Of a DNA stretch of 64,000 nt, positions 25,216-34,980 are shown piece after piece. Within the stretch, counting starts at the first letter, position 1. Every line of letters starts with the position of its first letter. Both the position numbers and the translations under genes were made by a program. The stretch comes from Cetobacterium sp. NK01 (GTDB lineage: Bacteria; Fusobacteriota; Fusobacteriia; Fusobacteriales; Fusobacteriaceae), in the NCBI RefSeq assembly GCF_024506395.1, contig NZ_JANIBO010000001.1, positions 1,550,001 through 1,614,000 of the forward strand, written 5' to 3'. A model generated the notes under the pieces. The model was not told the DNA's origin. It worked only from the letters and a program-made list of their open reading frames with translations, and did not search any database.

Positions 25216-28200
25216 ATGGCTAAAAAAATGCAAACTATGGATGGTAACCAAGCTGCAGCATATGCATCATATGCATTTACAGAAGTAGCAGGTATCTATC
25301 CAATAACTCCATCATCGCCAATGGCTGAGTACACTGACGAGTGGGCATCAAGAGGAATGAAAAATATGTTTGGAGTTCCAGTAAAAGTTGTTGAAATGCA
25401 ATCAGAAGCAGGAGCAGCTGGAACAGTTCACGGATCTTTACAAGCAGGAGCTTTAACTACAACATATACAGCATCACAAGGATTACTATTAAAAGTGCCT
25501 AATATGTATAAAATAGCTGGAGAACTTTTACCAGGAGTTATCCATGTATCAGCTAGATCTTTAGCAGCACAAGCGTTATCAATTTTTGGAGATCACCAAG
25601 ACGTTTATGCAGCAAGACAAACAGGATTTGCTATGTTATTTGAGAGTTCAGTACAAGAAGTAATGGACTTGTCAGGAGTTGCGCATTTAGCAGCGATTAA
25701 ATCTAGAGTTCCGTTCATGAATATATTTGATGGATTCAGAACTTCTCACGAAATTCAAAAAGTTGAAGTAATGGATTTTGATGTATTTAAGAGATTAGTA
25801 GATATGGATGCTATTAAAGCTTTCAGAGAAAGAGCTTTAAATCCAGAGCATCCAGTAACAAAAGGAACAGCACAAAATGATGATATCTACTTCCAAACTA
25901 GAGAAGTACAAAATAAATTCTACGATGCAGTACCTGCAATTGTAGCTAATTATATGGAAGAAATCTCTAAAGTAACTGGAAGAGACTATAAGCCATTTAA
26001 CTATTATGGAGCTGCAGATGCAGAGCACATTGTTATTGCAATGGGATCTGTATGCGAGACATTAATAGAAACTGTAGATTACTTAGTAGCAAAAGGAGAA
26101 AAAGTTGGATTAATAAATGTTCACCTTTATAGACCATTCTCTTCTGAGTATTTCTTCAATGTATTCCCTAAAACAGTTAAGAAAATTGCTGTATTAGATA
26201 GAACAAAAGAACCTGGAGCTTTAGGAGAGCCATTATATATGGATGTAAGAGGACTATTCTATGGAATGGAAAACGCTCCTGTAATCGTAGGTGGAAGATA
26301 TGGATTATCTTCAAAAGATACAACACCAGCACAAATGAAAGCTGTATTTGACAACTTAAAGAAAGATGAGCCAATGAATGGATTTGTAGTAGGTATTAAT
26401 GATGACGTTACTTTCAAATCATTAGAAGTTGGATCACACATTGATACAGGAGCAGAAGGAGTAAGAGAGTGCTTATTCTTTGGACTTGGATCAGATGGAA
26501 CAGTTGGAGCTAACAAAAACTCAATCAAAATTATTGGAGATAAAACAGATTTATATGCACAAGGATATTTTGCATATGACTCTAAAAAATCAGGAGGATC
26601 TACAAGATCTCACTTAAGATTTGGTAAACACCCAATTAAATCAACATACTTAGTATCTGCACCAAACTTTGTTGCTTGTTCAGTACCGGCATATTTAACT
26701 CAATATGATATGATTGGTGGATTAAAGCAAGGTGGAACATTCTTATTAAACTGTGTATGGGATAAAGATGAAGTAATTGCTCACTTACCAAACTCAGTTA
26801 AGAAGCAATTAGCAGAGAAAAACGCTAAGTTCTATATTATAAATGCTAATAAATTAGCTGCAGAAATTGGATTAGGAGGAAGAACTAATACAATAATGCA
26901 ATCAGCATTCTTCAAATTAGCAGATGTTATTCCATTTGAAGATGCACAAACTTACATGAAGCAATATGCTGAAAAGTCATATGCTAAAAAAGGTGACGCA
27001 ATTGTTAAAATGAACTATGAGGCTATTGATAAAGGAGCTGGAGAATTAGTTCAAATTACAGTTGATCCTTCATGGGCTAACTTAACAACTGAAGTTGTTG
27101 AAGAAAAAGGAACTTGCTCTTGTACAGGATGTGGATGTGGATCTACATCTAAATTAGAATCATTTGTAGAGAAGATTGCAAAACCTATAAATGCTTTAAA
27201 AGGTGAAGAGTTACCAGTTTCTACATTCTTAGGATATGAAGATGGAACATTTGAGAACGGAACAACTGCTTTTGAAAAAAGAGGAGTTGCAGTAAACGTT
27301 CCTGAGTGGAAATCTGAAAATTGTATTCAGTGTAACCAGTGTTCATATGTATGTCCACATGCAGTAATAAGACCGTTCTTGATGACTGCTGAGGAAAAAG
27401 CAGGAGCACCAAACGAGTTAAAAACAAAGACTCCAGTAGGAAAAGGATTAGAAGGATTAGAGTATAAAATTCAAGTTTCTCCTTTAGATTGTACAGGATG
27501 TGGACTATGTGCTAACGTATGTCCAGCTAAAGAGAAAGCTTTAGTAATGGTACCAATTGGTCAAGAAGTAGAAAAGGGAGAGCAAGAAAACGCTGATTAC
27601 CTATTCAACAATGTAACTTACAAAGATGAATTTATGCCTAAAACATCAGTAAAAGGATCTCAATTTGCACAACCATTATTTGAGTTCCACGGAGCTTGTG
27701 GAGGATGTGGAGAAACTCCTTACATTAAAGCGATAACTCAATTATTTGGAGACAGAATGATGATAGCTAACGCTACTGGATGTTCTTCAATTTATGGAGG
27801 ATCAGCACCATCAACTCCATATACAACAAATAGTTGTGGAGAAGGACCATCATGGGGTAACTCATTATTTGAGGATAACGCAGAGTTTGGTTACGGAATG
27901 GCAACAGCTGTTGAAACAATGAGAGATAGAATCCAAACAATTATGGAAGAGAACATGGCAAATGTTTCTCCAGAAGTTGCAGCAATGTTTGCTGAATGGA
28001 TTGAAAATAGAGCAGATGGAAACAAAACAAAAGAAATTAGAGATAGATTAGTTCCAGCTTTAGAAGCATGTAACTGTGGTGTATCTACTGAAATCTTAGA
28101 ATTAAAACAATATCTAGTTAAAAAATCACAATGGATATTTGGAGGAGACGGATGGGCTTATGACATCGGTTATGGAGGATTAGACCACGTTTTAGCTTCT

Positions 28201-28794
28201 TCAGATGATATTAATGTTTTAGTAATGGATACTGAGATCTACTCAAATACTGGAGGACAAGCATCTAAATCAACTCAAACAGGAGCGGTAGCAAAATTCG
28301 CTGCAGCAGGTAAACCTAACAAGAAGAAAGATTTAGCTGCAATAGCAATGTCTTATGGACATATCTATGTTGCACAAGTATCAATGGGAGCTAACCAAGC
28401 TCAATACTTAAAAGCTATCGCTGAAGCTGAGGCTTATCCAGGACCATCATTAATCATAGCTTATGCACCTTGTATCAGTCATGGATTAAAGAGTGGAATG
28501 GGTAACAGTCAACTTGAGATGAAGAGAGCTACTGAGTGTGGATACTGGCCAATATTCAGATACAATCCTGTATTAGAAAAAGAAGGAAAAAATCCTCTTC
28601 AAATAGATTGTAAAGAACCTAACTGGGATAACTATAACGACTACTTAATGGGAGAGGTTAGATATGCTACATTAGCAAAATCTCATCCAGAGCATGCAAA
28701 AGAGTTATTCACTAAGAATAAAGCAGAATCTCAAAGAAGATGGAGACAATATCAAAGACTTGCGTCATTAGACTTCACAGCAGAAGCTAAGTAA
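25216..28794 (+). CDS. nifJ: Pyruvate:ferredoxin (flavodoxin) oxidoreductase
   Basis: A 1192-residue fused homodimeric enzyme that converts pyruvate and CoA to acetyl-CoA, CO2 and reduced ferredoxin or flavodoxin. Visible are the N-terminal pyruvate domain (YPITPSSPMAE), two 4Fe-4S motifs (CIQCNQCSYVCP, CTGCGLCANVCP), the CGGCGETPY cluster ligand and the thiamine-pyrophosphate region (GEGPSWGNSLFEDNAEFG). Unusually, a CSCTGCGC stretch (residues 634-641) lies just before the ferredoxin-like domain. The ATG at 25216 has GGGAGGA upstream; an earlier TTG is really the -35 box. Codon use favours TTC, AAC and TAC. Confidence 0.97.
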   Translation: MAKKMQTMDGNQAAAYASYAFTEVAGIYPITPSSPMAEYTDEWASRGMKNMFGVPVKVVEMQSEAGAAGTVHGSLQAGALTTTYTASQGLLLKVPNMYKIAGELLPGVIHVSARSLAAQALSIFGDHQDVYAARQTGFAMLFESSVQEVMDLSGVAHLAAIKSRVPFMNIFDGFRTSHEIQKVEVMDFDVFKRLVDMDAIKAFRERALNPEHPVTKGTAQNDDIYFQTREVQNKFYDAVPAIVANYMEEISKVTGRDYKPFNYYGAADAEHIVIAMGSVCETLIETVDYLVAKGEKVGLINVHLYRPFSSEYFFNVFPKTVKKIAVLDRTKEPGALGEPLYMDVRGLFYGMENAPVIVGGRYGLSSKDTTPAQMKAVFDNLKKDEPMNGFVVGINDDVTFKSLEVGSHIDTGAEGVRECLFFGLGSDGTVGANKNSIKIIGDKTDLYAQGYFAYDSKKSGGSTRSHLRFGKHPIKSTYLVSAPNFVACSVPAYLTQYDMIGGLKQGGTFLLNCVWDKDEVIAHLPNSVKKQLAEKNAKFYIINANKLAAEIGLGGRTNTIMQSAFFKLADVIPFEDAQTYMKQYAEKSYAKKGDAIVKMNYEAIDKGAGELVQITVDPSWANLTTEVVEEKGTCSCTGCGCGSTSKLESFVEKIAKPINALKGEELPVSTFLGYEDGTFENGTTAFEKRGVAVNVPEWKSENCIQCNQCSYVCPHAVIRPFLMTAEEKAGAPNELKTKTPVGKGLEGLEYKIQVSPLDCTGCGLCANVCPAKEKALVMVPIGQEVEKGEQENADYLFNNVTYKDEFMPKTSVKGSQFAQPLFEFHGACGGCGETPYIKAITQLFGDRMMIANATGCSSIYGGSAPSTPYTTNSCGEGPSWGNSLFEDNAEFGYGMATAVETMRDRIQTIMEENMANVSPEVAAMFAEWIENRADGNKTKEIRDRLVPALEACNCGVSTEILELKQYLVKKSQWIFGGDGWAYDIGYGGLDHVLASSDDINVLVMDTEIYSNTGGQASKSTQTGAVAKFAAAGKPNKKKDLAAIAMSYGHIYVAQVSMGANQAQYLKAIAEAEAYPGPSLIIAYAPCISHGLKSGMGNSQLEMKRATECGYWPIFRYNPVLEKEGKNPLQIDCKEPNWDNYNDYLMGEVRYATLAKSHPEHAKELFTKNKAESQRRWRQYQRLASLDFTAEAK

Positions 28795-28804
28795 TTCTTT
28801 GATT

Positions 28805-28842
28805 AAAAGGATAAGATAGAAATATCTTATCCTTTTTTTATT
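28805..28842 (+). terminator. Terminator after nifJ
   Basis: 14-bp stem (AAAAGGATAAGATA with its complement) with a GAAA tetraloop and seven T. Confidence 0.92.
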
Positions 28843-28853
28843 GTAAAACTTTT

Positions 28854-28882
28854 TTGTAAAATAGTATATTATTTGGTATAAT
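28854..28882 (+). promoter_or_regulatory. Promoter of the LPS-core cluster
   Basis: TTGTAA (28854-28859), 17-base spacer, TATAAT (28877-28882). TTTGG precedes the -10, so there is no exact TG-n extension. Confidence 0.65.
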
Positions 28883-28918
28883 TAAGAGTAAGCAACAAAA
28901 AAAAGAAAGGGTGAAAAA

Positions 28919-29707
28919 ATGAAGATATCTGTTGCAATGATAACTTTTAATGAGGAAAAAATATTAAAAAAAACTCTGGAATCAGTTAAAAATCTAGCAG
29001 ACGAAATAGTTATTGTAGATAGCGGATCAACAGATGCAACTAAGAAAATAGCTGAAGAATTTGGAGCTAAATTTTATTATGAATCGTGGAAAGGATATGG
29101 TCCTCAAAGAAATTTAGCTATTGAAAAATGTAAAGGTGAGTGGATCTTAAATATAGATGCAGATGAAGAGATTTCAGAAGAATTAAAAAATAGAATACTT
29201 GAGATAATATCTGACGAAAATACAACGAAAGAAATTTATAAGATTAATAGATTATCAGTTTGTTTTGGAAAAAAAATAAAACATGGAGGCTGGGGAACAT
29301 CTTACGCAATTAGATTGTTTAAAAAAGGAGCTGGAATTTTTAATAATAATGTTGTCCATGAAGCTTTTGAGACAAATAAACAAATATATAAAATAAAAGA
29401 AAATATATACCATCATTCATATTTAACAATGGAAGATTATTTTAATAGATTTAATAGATACACTACTGAAGGAGCAAAAGACTATTACAATAAAGGAAAA
29501 AGAGTAAATATTTTCGATATAGTAGTAAATCCAATATATAAGTTTTTTAAAATGTATATTTTTAGATTGGGATTTTTAGATGGAGTTGAAGGATTTGTTA
29601 TAGCTTCTACGAGTTCTTTATATTCAATGGTTAAATATTTTAAGTTAAGGGAGATATATAAGAATGGCTCATACATACAAAAGAATAATAGTAGCAAGAA
29701 CGGATAA
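28919..29707 (+). CDS. Family 2 glycosyltransferase, WaaE/KdtX-like (LPS core)
   Basis: A 262-residue GT-A fold transferase. ISVAMITFNEEKILKKTLES opens the protein, DEIVIVDSGSTDAT binds the nucleotide sugar, and LNIDADEEIS carries the metal-binding DxD. The pattern WKGYGPQRNLAIEKCKGEW is typical of the WaaE/KdtX beta-1,4-glucosyltransferase group that decorates the first heptose of the LPS inner core. The next gene overlaps its 3' end by 44 bases. Sugar and acceptor are inferred from the family and from the heptosyltransferase neighbours. Confidence 0.85.
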   Translation: MKISVAMITFNEEKILKKTLESVKNLADEIVIVDSGSTDATKKIAEEFGAKFYYESWKGYGPQRNLAIEKCKGEWILNIDADEEISEELKNRILEIISDENTTKEIYKINRLSVCFGKKIKHGGWGTSYAIRLFKKGAGIFNNNVVHEAFETNKQIYKIKENIYHHSYLTMEDYFNRFNRYTTEGAKDYYNKGKRVNIFDIVVNPIYKFFKMYIFRLGFLDGVEGFVIASTSSLYSMVKYFKLREIYKNGSYIQKNNSSKNG

Positions 29708-30689
29708 AATAGGAGATTTAATTCTATCAATCCCTAGTTTTTTTATGCTTAGAAAAATGTATCCTGATGCTGAGATAACTCTATTGGTAAGAAATTATAA
29801 TTATAATATAGTGAAAAATTTGCCATATATAAATAGAGTTGTTCAAATAGATAATTACAGACAAAAAGAGCTTTTAGAAAAAATCAAATATTTTAATGCA
29901 GATGTTTTTATAGCCCTGTATGTAGATAATTTTGTTATGGAATTAGCAAAAGCTAGTAAAGCTAAGATAAAGATTGGACCACTTTCAAAATTAAAATCTT
30001 TTTTTACATTTAATAAAGGCATTTTACAAAAAAGATCTAAATCGATAAAACATGAAGCAGAATATAATTTAGATTTAATAAAAAAATTAGATAAAAAAAT
30101 TTTTGAAGAGAGATTTGAGATAAATACTCAAATATTTTTGGATAAAAATAATATAGAAGCTGCAGAAAAATTTTTTAAAGATAATAACATAGGTAAAAAA
30201 GTTTTAGTGGTAAATCCGTTTATGGGTGGTTCTGCTAAAAATATAACAGATAGTCAATATGCTGACATAATAAGAAGAGTTATAGATTACGATAAGGATA
30301 TAGAAGTTATTATAACAGCTCATATATCAGATGAAGATAGAGGTATAAATCTCTTAAAAAAAATAGATAGAGAAAAAGTTTATCTTTTTGCCAACGGTGG
30401 AGAGTTGCTAAATATAGGTGCAGTTATAAATAAAGCTAAAGTTTATTTTGGAGGATCTACTGGTCCAACTCACATAGCGGGTTCGTTACAAAAAAGCATT
30501 GTTGCATTATATCCTAAAAAACCAAGTCAAAGTCCAGTGAGATGGGGAATTTTTGGTAATGATGATGTAACATATATTATTCCAGATGAAAATTCAAAAG
30601 AAAATTATAAACATAAAGAGTTTGATTCGTATACTAAAGAGATAGAGAATACCTTAGTTCAAGAAATAATAAAAAGATTGGAGAGATAA
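29664..30689 (+). CDS. Family 9 (heptosyl-type) glycosyltransferase, first of three
   Basis: A 341-residue GT-B fold protein. IIVARTDKIGDLILSIPSFFMLRKMYP is the family 9 opening, with the Asp of KIGD as likely catalytic base. The late YFGGSTGPTHIAGSL is the nucleotide-sugar (ADP-heptose) binding block with the usual GPTHIA. The C-terminal section lacks the cysteine-rich CxPC..HG motif seen in its two paralogues. It overlaps the previous gene and is followed one base later by the next, so the cluster is co-transcribed. Confidence 0.85.
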   Translation: MAHTYKRIIVARTDKIGDLILSIPSFFMLRKMYPDAEITLLVRNYNYNIVKNLPYINRVVQIDNYRQKELLEKIKYFNADVFIALYVDNFVMELAKASKAKIKIGPLSKLKSFFTFNKGILQKRSKSIKHEAEYNLDLIKKLDKKIFEERFEINTQIFLDKNNIEAAEKFFKDNNIGKKVLVVNPFMGGSAKNITDSQYADIIRRVIDYDKDIEVIITAHISDEDRGINLLKKIDREKVYLFANGGELLNIGAVINKAKVYFGGSTGPTHIAGSLQKSIVALYPKKPSQSPVRWGIFGNDDVTYIIPDENSKENYKHKEFDSYTKEIENTLVQEIIKRLER

Positions 30690-30690
30690 C

Positions 30691-31701
30691 ATGAAGATAT
30701 TAATTATACATACAGCTTTTATAGGAGATATAGTGTTATCAACACCATTATTAAAAAGAATAAAAGAGGTTTATCCAGAGGCTAAAATTACTTACGTAAC
30801 TACTCCAATAGGAGCAACTATCTTAAGGAATAATCCAAACATAACTGAAATAATAGAATACGATAAAAGAGGAAATCACTCAGGAATAAAAGGTCTTGTA
30901 GCTTTAGGAAGAAGATTAAGATATGAGAATTTTAATATTGTAATTACTCCACATAGATATTTACGTAGCTCGGTTTTGGCTTGGTTAACGAGATCTCCTA
31001 AAAGAATAGGGTATGATATAGCAAGTGGTAGTTTTCTATTTACTAATAAAATAAAATACGATAAAAATAAACATGAGGTAGAGAAGTTATTGTCATTTTT
31101 AGGAGAGGTTCCTAAAAATCCTAGAGAAGGTTATCCGATAGAATTATACCCTAATAAAAAAGATAGTGATACAGTTGATAAAATTTGGAATGAGAATGGT
31201 TTGTTTTCCGAAAAAATTGTTGCAATAGCTCCAGGAAGTAAATGGTTCACTAAAAAGTGGCCTTTAGAGTATTTTAACGAAGTTATAAAACTACTTCTTA
31301 AGGATAATGTAAAGGTAGTTGTCATTGGTGGAAAGGATGAACTTTTTTTAAATATGGAAACTCATAAAAATATTATTGATTTGAGAGGTAAGACAACATT
31401 ATTAGAACTAGCAGAAGTATTAAAAAGAGTTGAAGTTGTTTTAACAAACGACTCATCGCCTATTCATATAGCGTCTGCATTTTCAAAAACAACTATTTTA
31501 GCTATTTTTGGACCAACAGTAAAGGAATTTGGTTTTTTCCCATGGAGTAGAAATAGTGAAGTTTTAGAAATTGAAGAATTAGCATGTAGACCTTGTGCAA
31601 TTCATGGAGGGAATAAATGCCCGAAAGGACATTTTAAATGTATGTTGGAAATAAAACCAGAGAAAGTTTATGAAAAGATTCTACAAAAACTAAAGAGGTA
31701 A
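30691..31701 (+). CDS. Family 9 glycosyltransferase, WaaF/WaaC-like heptosyltransferase
   Basis: A 336-residue protein that likely adds an L-glycero-D-manno-heptose to the LPS inner core. ILIIHTAFIGDIVLSTPLLKRIK, APGSKWFTKKWPLEYF and TNDSSPIHIASAF are the family 9 blocks (first Asp catalytic, the later ones binding ADP-heptose). The motif CRPCAIHGGNKCPKGHFKCM near the end is conserved in WaaF-type enzymes. It is tightly packed between another GT9 gene and a core kinase gene. Confidence 0.88.
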   Translation: MKILIIHTAFIGDIVLSTPLLKRIKEVYPEAKITYVTTPIGATILRNNPNITEIIEYDKRGNHSGIKGLVALGRRLRYENFNIVITPHRYLRSSVLAWLTRSPKRIGYDIASGSFLFTNKIKYDKNKHEVEKLLSFLGEVPKNPREGYPIELYPNKKDSDTVDKIWNENGLFSEKIVAIAPGSKWFTKKWPLEYFNEVIKLLLKDNVKVVVIGGKDELFLNMETHKNIIDLRGKTTLLELAEVLKRVEVVLTNDSSPIHIASAFSKTTILAIFGPTVKEFGFFPWSRNSEVLEIEELACRPCAIHGGNKCPKGHFKCMLEIKPEKVYEKILQKLKR

Positions 31702-31702
31702 T

Positions 31703-32374
31703 ATGGAAAAAGTTGTATGTAATGAAAATATAGACTTTAATATAGTAAATAAAATAAAAAAAATGGATTTCAAAATAATAAAAAGTTTAAAAGATGATAA
31801 AAGAAGTAAAGTTATTTTAATAGAGATAGATAAAAATAGATATGTTTATAAAATTCCAAAAGAAAAAAATAAAAGAATTTGGCAAAGAATAATCTCTTTA
31901 ATAAGAGGTAGTGAAAGTAAGAGAGAATACAAAAATTATCTACGAATACAAGAGTTAGGATTTAAGGGGCCAATTCCAGTTATGTATTGGGAAAAAAAAA
32001 TCTTCGGAATATGTATAGATTCATTTTTAGTGAGCTTTTATTTAGAAGGGAATCCAGCTACTAAAAATGAATTAGATAAAGTTGAGAAAGAGTTGAAAAA
32101 GATACATGAAAAAGGATATTTACATGGTGATTCACAACTTAATAATTTTATAATAAAAAATGATGAAACTTATTTAATTGATGCAAAATTAATAAAAAAT
32201 AGATACAAAAGAGCAGGGGAAGCGTATGAATTTATATACTTAGAAGAGAGTTGTCATGAAGAGATAAATATATATGATAAAAAAAGCTTGAGTTATAAAT
32301 TAGCAAAAGGTTTGAATAGTTACCTGCATTGGATTGGGAGAATGAAAAAAACAATTCGAGGAAAGGAAAGATAA
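31703..32374 (+). CDS. LPS core kinase, RfaY/WaaY-like
   Basis: A 223-residue small protein-kinase-like fold. It has the catalytic loop GYLHGDSQLNNFII (HGD with downstream Asn) and LIDAKLI in place of the DFG metal site, as in WaaY/WaaP-type lipopolysaccharide heptose kinases. A lysine-rich N-terminal lobe contains VYKIPKEKNKRIWQ. Its place among heptosyltransferases supports phosphorylation of an inner-core heptose. Which heptose is unknown. Confidence 0.8.
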   Translation: MEKVVCNENIDFNIVNKIKKMDFKIIKSLKDDKRSKVILIEIDKNRYVYKIPKEKNKRIWQRIISLIRGSESKREYKNYLRIQELGFKGPIPVMYWEKKIFGICIDSFLVSFYLEGNPATKNELDKVEKELKKIHEKGYLHGDSQLNNFIIKNDETYLIDAKLIKNRYKRAGEAYEFIYLEESCHEEINIYDKKSLSYKLAKGLNSYLHWIGRMKKTIRGKER

Positions 32375-32375
32375 A

Positions 32376-33374
32376 TTGAGAGTTTTAATAATAAGACTTA
32401 GTTCAATAGGAGATGTAATATTAACGACTCCTGTATTAAAAGAGTTGAAAAAAAAATATCCAGATATAATTATAGATTTTTTAGTTATGGAAAATTTTAA
32501 AGATGCAATATCAGGATGTCCATATATAGATAATTTGATTTTATTTAACAAGAAAAAACATGACGGTTTAAAAAAAATGATTACTTTTGGTAAAGAGTTG
32601 AAAAAAAATAACTATGATTATATTTTTGATCTACATGCTAAAGTTAGATCAAAAATTATAGGAAATGCTGTTGGAGCTAAAGTTTATACATATAAAAAAA
32701 GAAGTTTATTAAAAACTATTTTAGTAAAAACAAAAGCTATAAAATATAAGGTTGATGACACAATTATAAGAAATTATTTTGGAGCGTTTAAAGTTTTGGG
32801 ATTAAAGTATAAAACTGAGGATTTAACTTTTAGTTTTGAAAAAAAAGACTTGGATAAATTGAGTTCACTTTGTATAGAATATGAAAATGTACCGATGATA
32901 GCACCAGGCGCTTCAAAGGAAACTAAAAAATGGACAAAAGAAGGATTTGCAGAATTAGTAAAACTACTTTATAATAAATATGGGAAGAAACCTATTATAA
33001 TAGGTGGAAATAATGAATATGAAATGTGTGAAGAAATTAAAAAACTTTCAGGTAATTTAGCAGTTAATTTAGCAGGAAAATTAAATTTAAAAGAAAGTGG
33101 AGCATTATTATCGAAAGCTAAGTTTTTAATAACTAATGATTCGGGACCATTTCATATAGCAAGAGGAGTAAAATGTCCAACATTTGTTATATTTGGACCA
33201 ACTAGTCCAGAAATGTTTGAGTATGACAAAGATAACATTTTAATCTATTTAAATGAATCTTGTTCGCCTTGTAGTTTGCATGGTGATAAAGAGTGTCCGC
33301 AAAAACATTTTAATTGTATGAAAAAATTGAGTGCACAGATGGTAATGGAAGTAATAGAAAAAAATGGGAGGTAA
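32376..33374 (+). CDS. Family 9 glycosyltransferase, third heptosyltransferase-like gene
   Basis: A 332-residue protein starting at TTG (32376) right after the kinase stop, with GGAAAGG upstream. VLIIRLSSIGDVILTTPVLKEL, APGASKETKKWTKEGFAEL, TNDSGPFHIARGV and CSPCSLHGDKECPQKHFNCM are the GT9 blocks in the usual order. It is closer in layout to the second GT9 than to the first. Three such enzymes suggest an inner core with at least two or three heptoses or related sugars (inference). recA follows immediately. Confidence 0.87.
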   Translation: MRVLIIRLSSIGDVILTTPVLKELKKKYPDIIIDFLVMENFKDAISGCPYIDNLILFNKKKHDGLKKMITFGKELKKNNYDYIFDLHAKVRSKIIGNAVGAKVYTYKKRSLLKTILVKTKAIKYKVDDTIIRNYFGAFKVLGLKYKTEDLTFSFEKKDLDKLSSLCIEYENVPMIAPGASKETKKWTKEGFAELVKLLYNKYGKKPIIIGGNNEYEMCEEIKKLSGNLAVNLAGKLNLKESGALLSKAKFLITNDSGPFHIARGVKCPTFVIFGPTSPEMFEYDKDNILIYLNESCSPCSLHGDKECPQKHFNCMKKLSAQMVMEVIEKNGR

Positions 33375-33380
33375 TTGAAT

Positions 33381-34454
33381 ATGGCAAAAAAATCAGTGGA
33401 TACAACAGATAAGTCAAAGGCTTTAGAGACGGCATTAAAACAGATAAGAAAAGATTTTGGAGAGGGATCAATAATGAAACTTGGGGAAAACCAAGGTATG
33501 AATATTGAAGTTATCCCTACAGGAAGTATAAATTTAGATTTAGCTCTTGGTTTAGGTGGAGTTCCTAGAGGAAGAATAATAGAAGTGTATGGAGCAGAAA
33601 GTTCAGGAAAAACAACAATTGCATTACATATTGTAGCACAAGCACAAAAAATGGGAGGGGTAGCAGCTTTTATAGATGCTGAACATGCTTTAGATCCAGT
33701 ATATGCAAAAGCTTTAGGAGTAGATGTAGAAGAGTTATTGATTTCTCAACCAGATTTTGGAGAACAGGCATTGGAAATTGCAGATATGCTAGTTAGATCA
33801 GGTGCAATTGATGTTATCGTTGTTGACTCTGTAGCAGCTTTAGTTCCAAAAGCTGAAATTGATGGTGAAATGTCAGATCAACAAATGGGTCTTCAGGCTA
33901 GATTAATGTCAAAAGCTTTAAGAAAGTTAACGGGATCTATAAATAAATCAAAAACAACAATGATATTTATAAATCAAGTTAGAGATAAAATAGGTGGATT
34001 TAGTTTTGGTCCTCAGACAACGACAACAGGTGGTAAAGCTCTTAAATTCTATTCATCTGTAAGAATGGAAGTTAAAAGAGTTGGAAGTGTAAAACAAGGA
34101 GAAGAGGTCATTGGAAATGAAACGGTAGTAAAAGTTACGAAAAATAAAGTTGCTCCACCGTTTAAAGAGGCTAAATTCCAAATTATGTATGGGAAAGGGA
34201 TATCTAGAGTTGGAGAAATTTTAGATATGGCTTTAGATAATGATATTGTTGCAAAATCAGGTGCATGGTTTAGTTTTGGAGATATTAGATTAGGTCAAGG
34301 TAAAGAGAATGTAAAAGCTAGATTAGAAACTGAACCTGAATTACTAGCAGCAATTGAAGAAAAGGTAAACCAACTTTTAGAAAAAAATACAATAGTACTT
34401 CATACATCAGAAGGAGAGGAAGAAGTTGAAACTGAAGAGAGTATTGAAGAATAA
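33381..34454 (+). CDS. recA: Recombinase RecA
   Basis: A 357-residue ATP-dependent strand-exchange protein and SOS co-protease. Visible are Walker [22 protein letters not shown] (Walker B), the L1/L2 DNA-binding loops around GEMSDQQMG and [21 protein letters not shown], and an acidic C-terminal tail. The ATG at 33381 has GGGAGG 8 bases upstream; a TTG 6 bases earlier is less well placed. It begins 6 bases after an LPS gene, with no promoter or LexA-like box evident in between, so it appears to be read with the LPS cluster. recX overlaps its end. Confidence 0.98.
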   Translation: MAKKSVDTTDKSKALETALKQIRKDFGEGSIMKLGENQGMNIEVIPTGSINLDLALGLGGVPRGRIIEVYGAESSGKTTIALHIVAQAQKMGGVAAFIDAEHALDPVYAKALGVDVEELLISQPDFGEQALEIADMLVRSGAIDVIVVDSVAALVPKAEIDGEMSDQQMGLQARLMSKALRKLTGSINKSKTTMIFINQVRDKIGGFSFGPQTTTTGGKALKFYSSVRMEVKRVGSVKQGEEVIGNETVVKVTKNKVAPPFKEAKFQIMYGKGISRVGEILDMALDNDIVAKSGAWFSFGDIRLGQGKENVKARLETEPELLAAIEEKVNQLLEKNTIVLHTSEGEEEVETEESIEE

Positions 34455-34980
34455 ATATCTCTTTGAAAATGGTTTGAATATTGGACTAAATAATGAAATA
34501 ATAAATAAATATGATTTAAAAAAGAGAGAGGAGCTATCTCAGGAAGAATACTTACAAGTGTTAGAGTTAGCTGCTCTCTCTACTTCATATTATTATTTAG
34601 CTAAAAGAGACTATACCAAAAAAGAGATATACAATAAATTATTGCAAAAATATTGGGAAAAAATTCCTGTATCAAAAGTGATTTTAAAATTAGAAAAATC
34701 TGGATATATTAATGATAAAGAGTTTGCAATCTCCTATATAAAAAATAGAAAATGTGGTAGAAAAAAAATAGAATATGAATTAAAAATGAAAGGAATAACT
34801 TCAGAAATACTAGAAGAAGTTTTAGAGTTCTATGAAGAAGATGAAGAATTAGAAGAGTTAAACAGAGCATGGGAAAAACTTGGAAACAAAGACGAGCAAA
34901 AAAAAATTGCTTCTTTAATGAGAAAAGGATTCTCATATGGTGATATAAAAAAAGTTATAGCAAAGAAAAGGGAGGAATAA
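34426..34980 (+). CDS. recX: Regulatory protein RecX
   Basis: A 184-residue helical protein that caps RecA filaments and moderates them. The start overlaps the last 29 bases of recA, a common translational coupling. The pattern [16 protein letters not shown]...[20 protein letters not shown]...[14 protein letters not shown] matches the three tandem three-helix repeats of RecX. The N-terminal 35 residues are less conserved. An ATAATG junction joins it to the next gene. Confidence 0.92.
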   Translation: MKLKRVLKNKYLFENGLNIGLNNEIINKYDLKKREELSQEEYLQVLELAALSTSYYYLAKRDYTKKEIYNKLLQKYWEKIPVSKVILKLEKSGYINDKEFAISYIKNRKCGRKKIEYELKMKGITSEILEEVLEFYEEDEELEELNRAWEKLGNKDEQKKIASLMRKGFSYGDIKKVIAKKREE

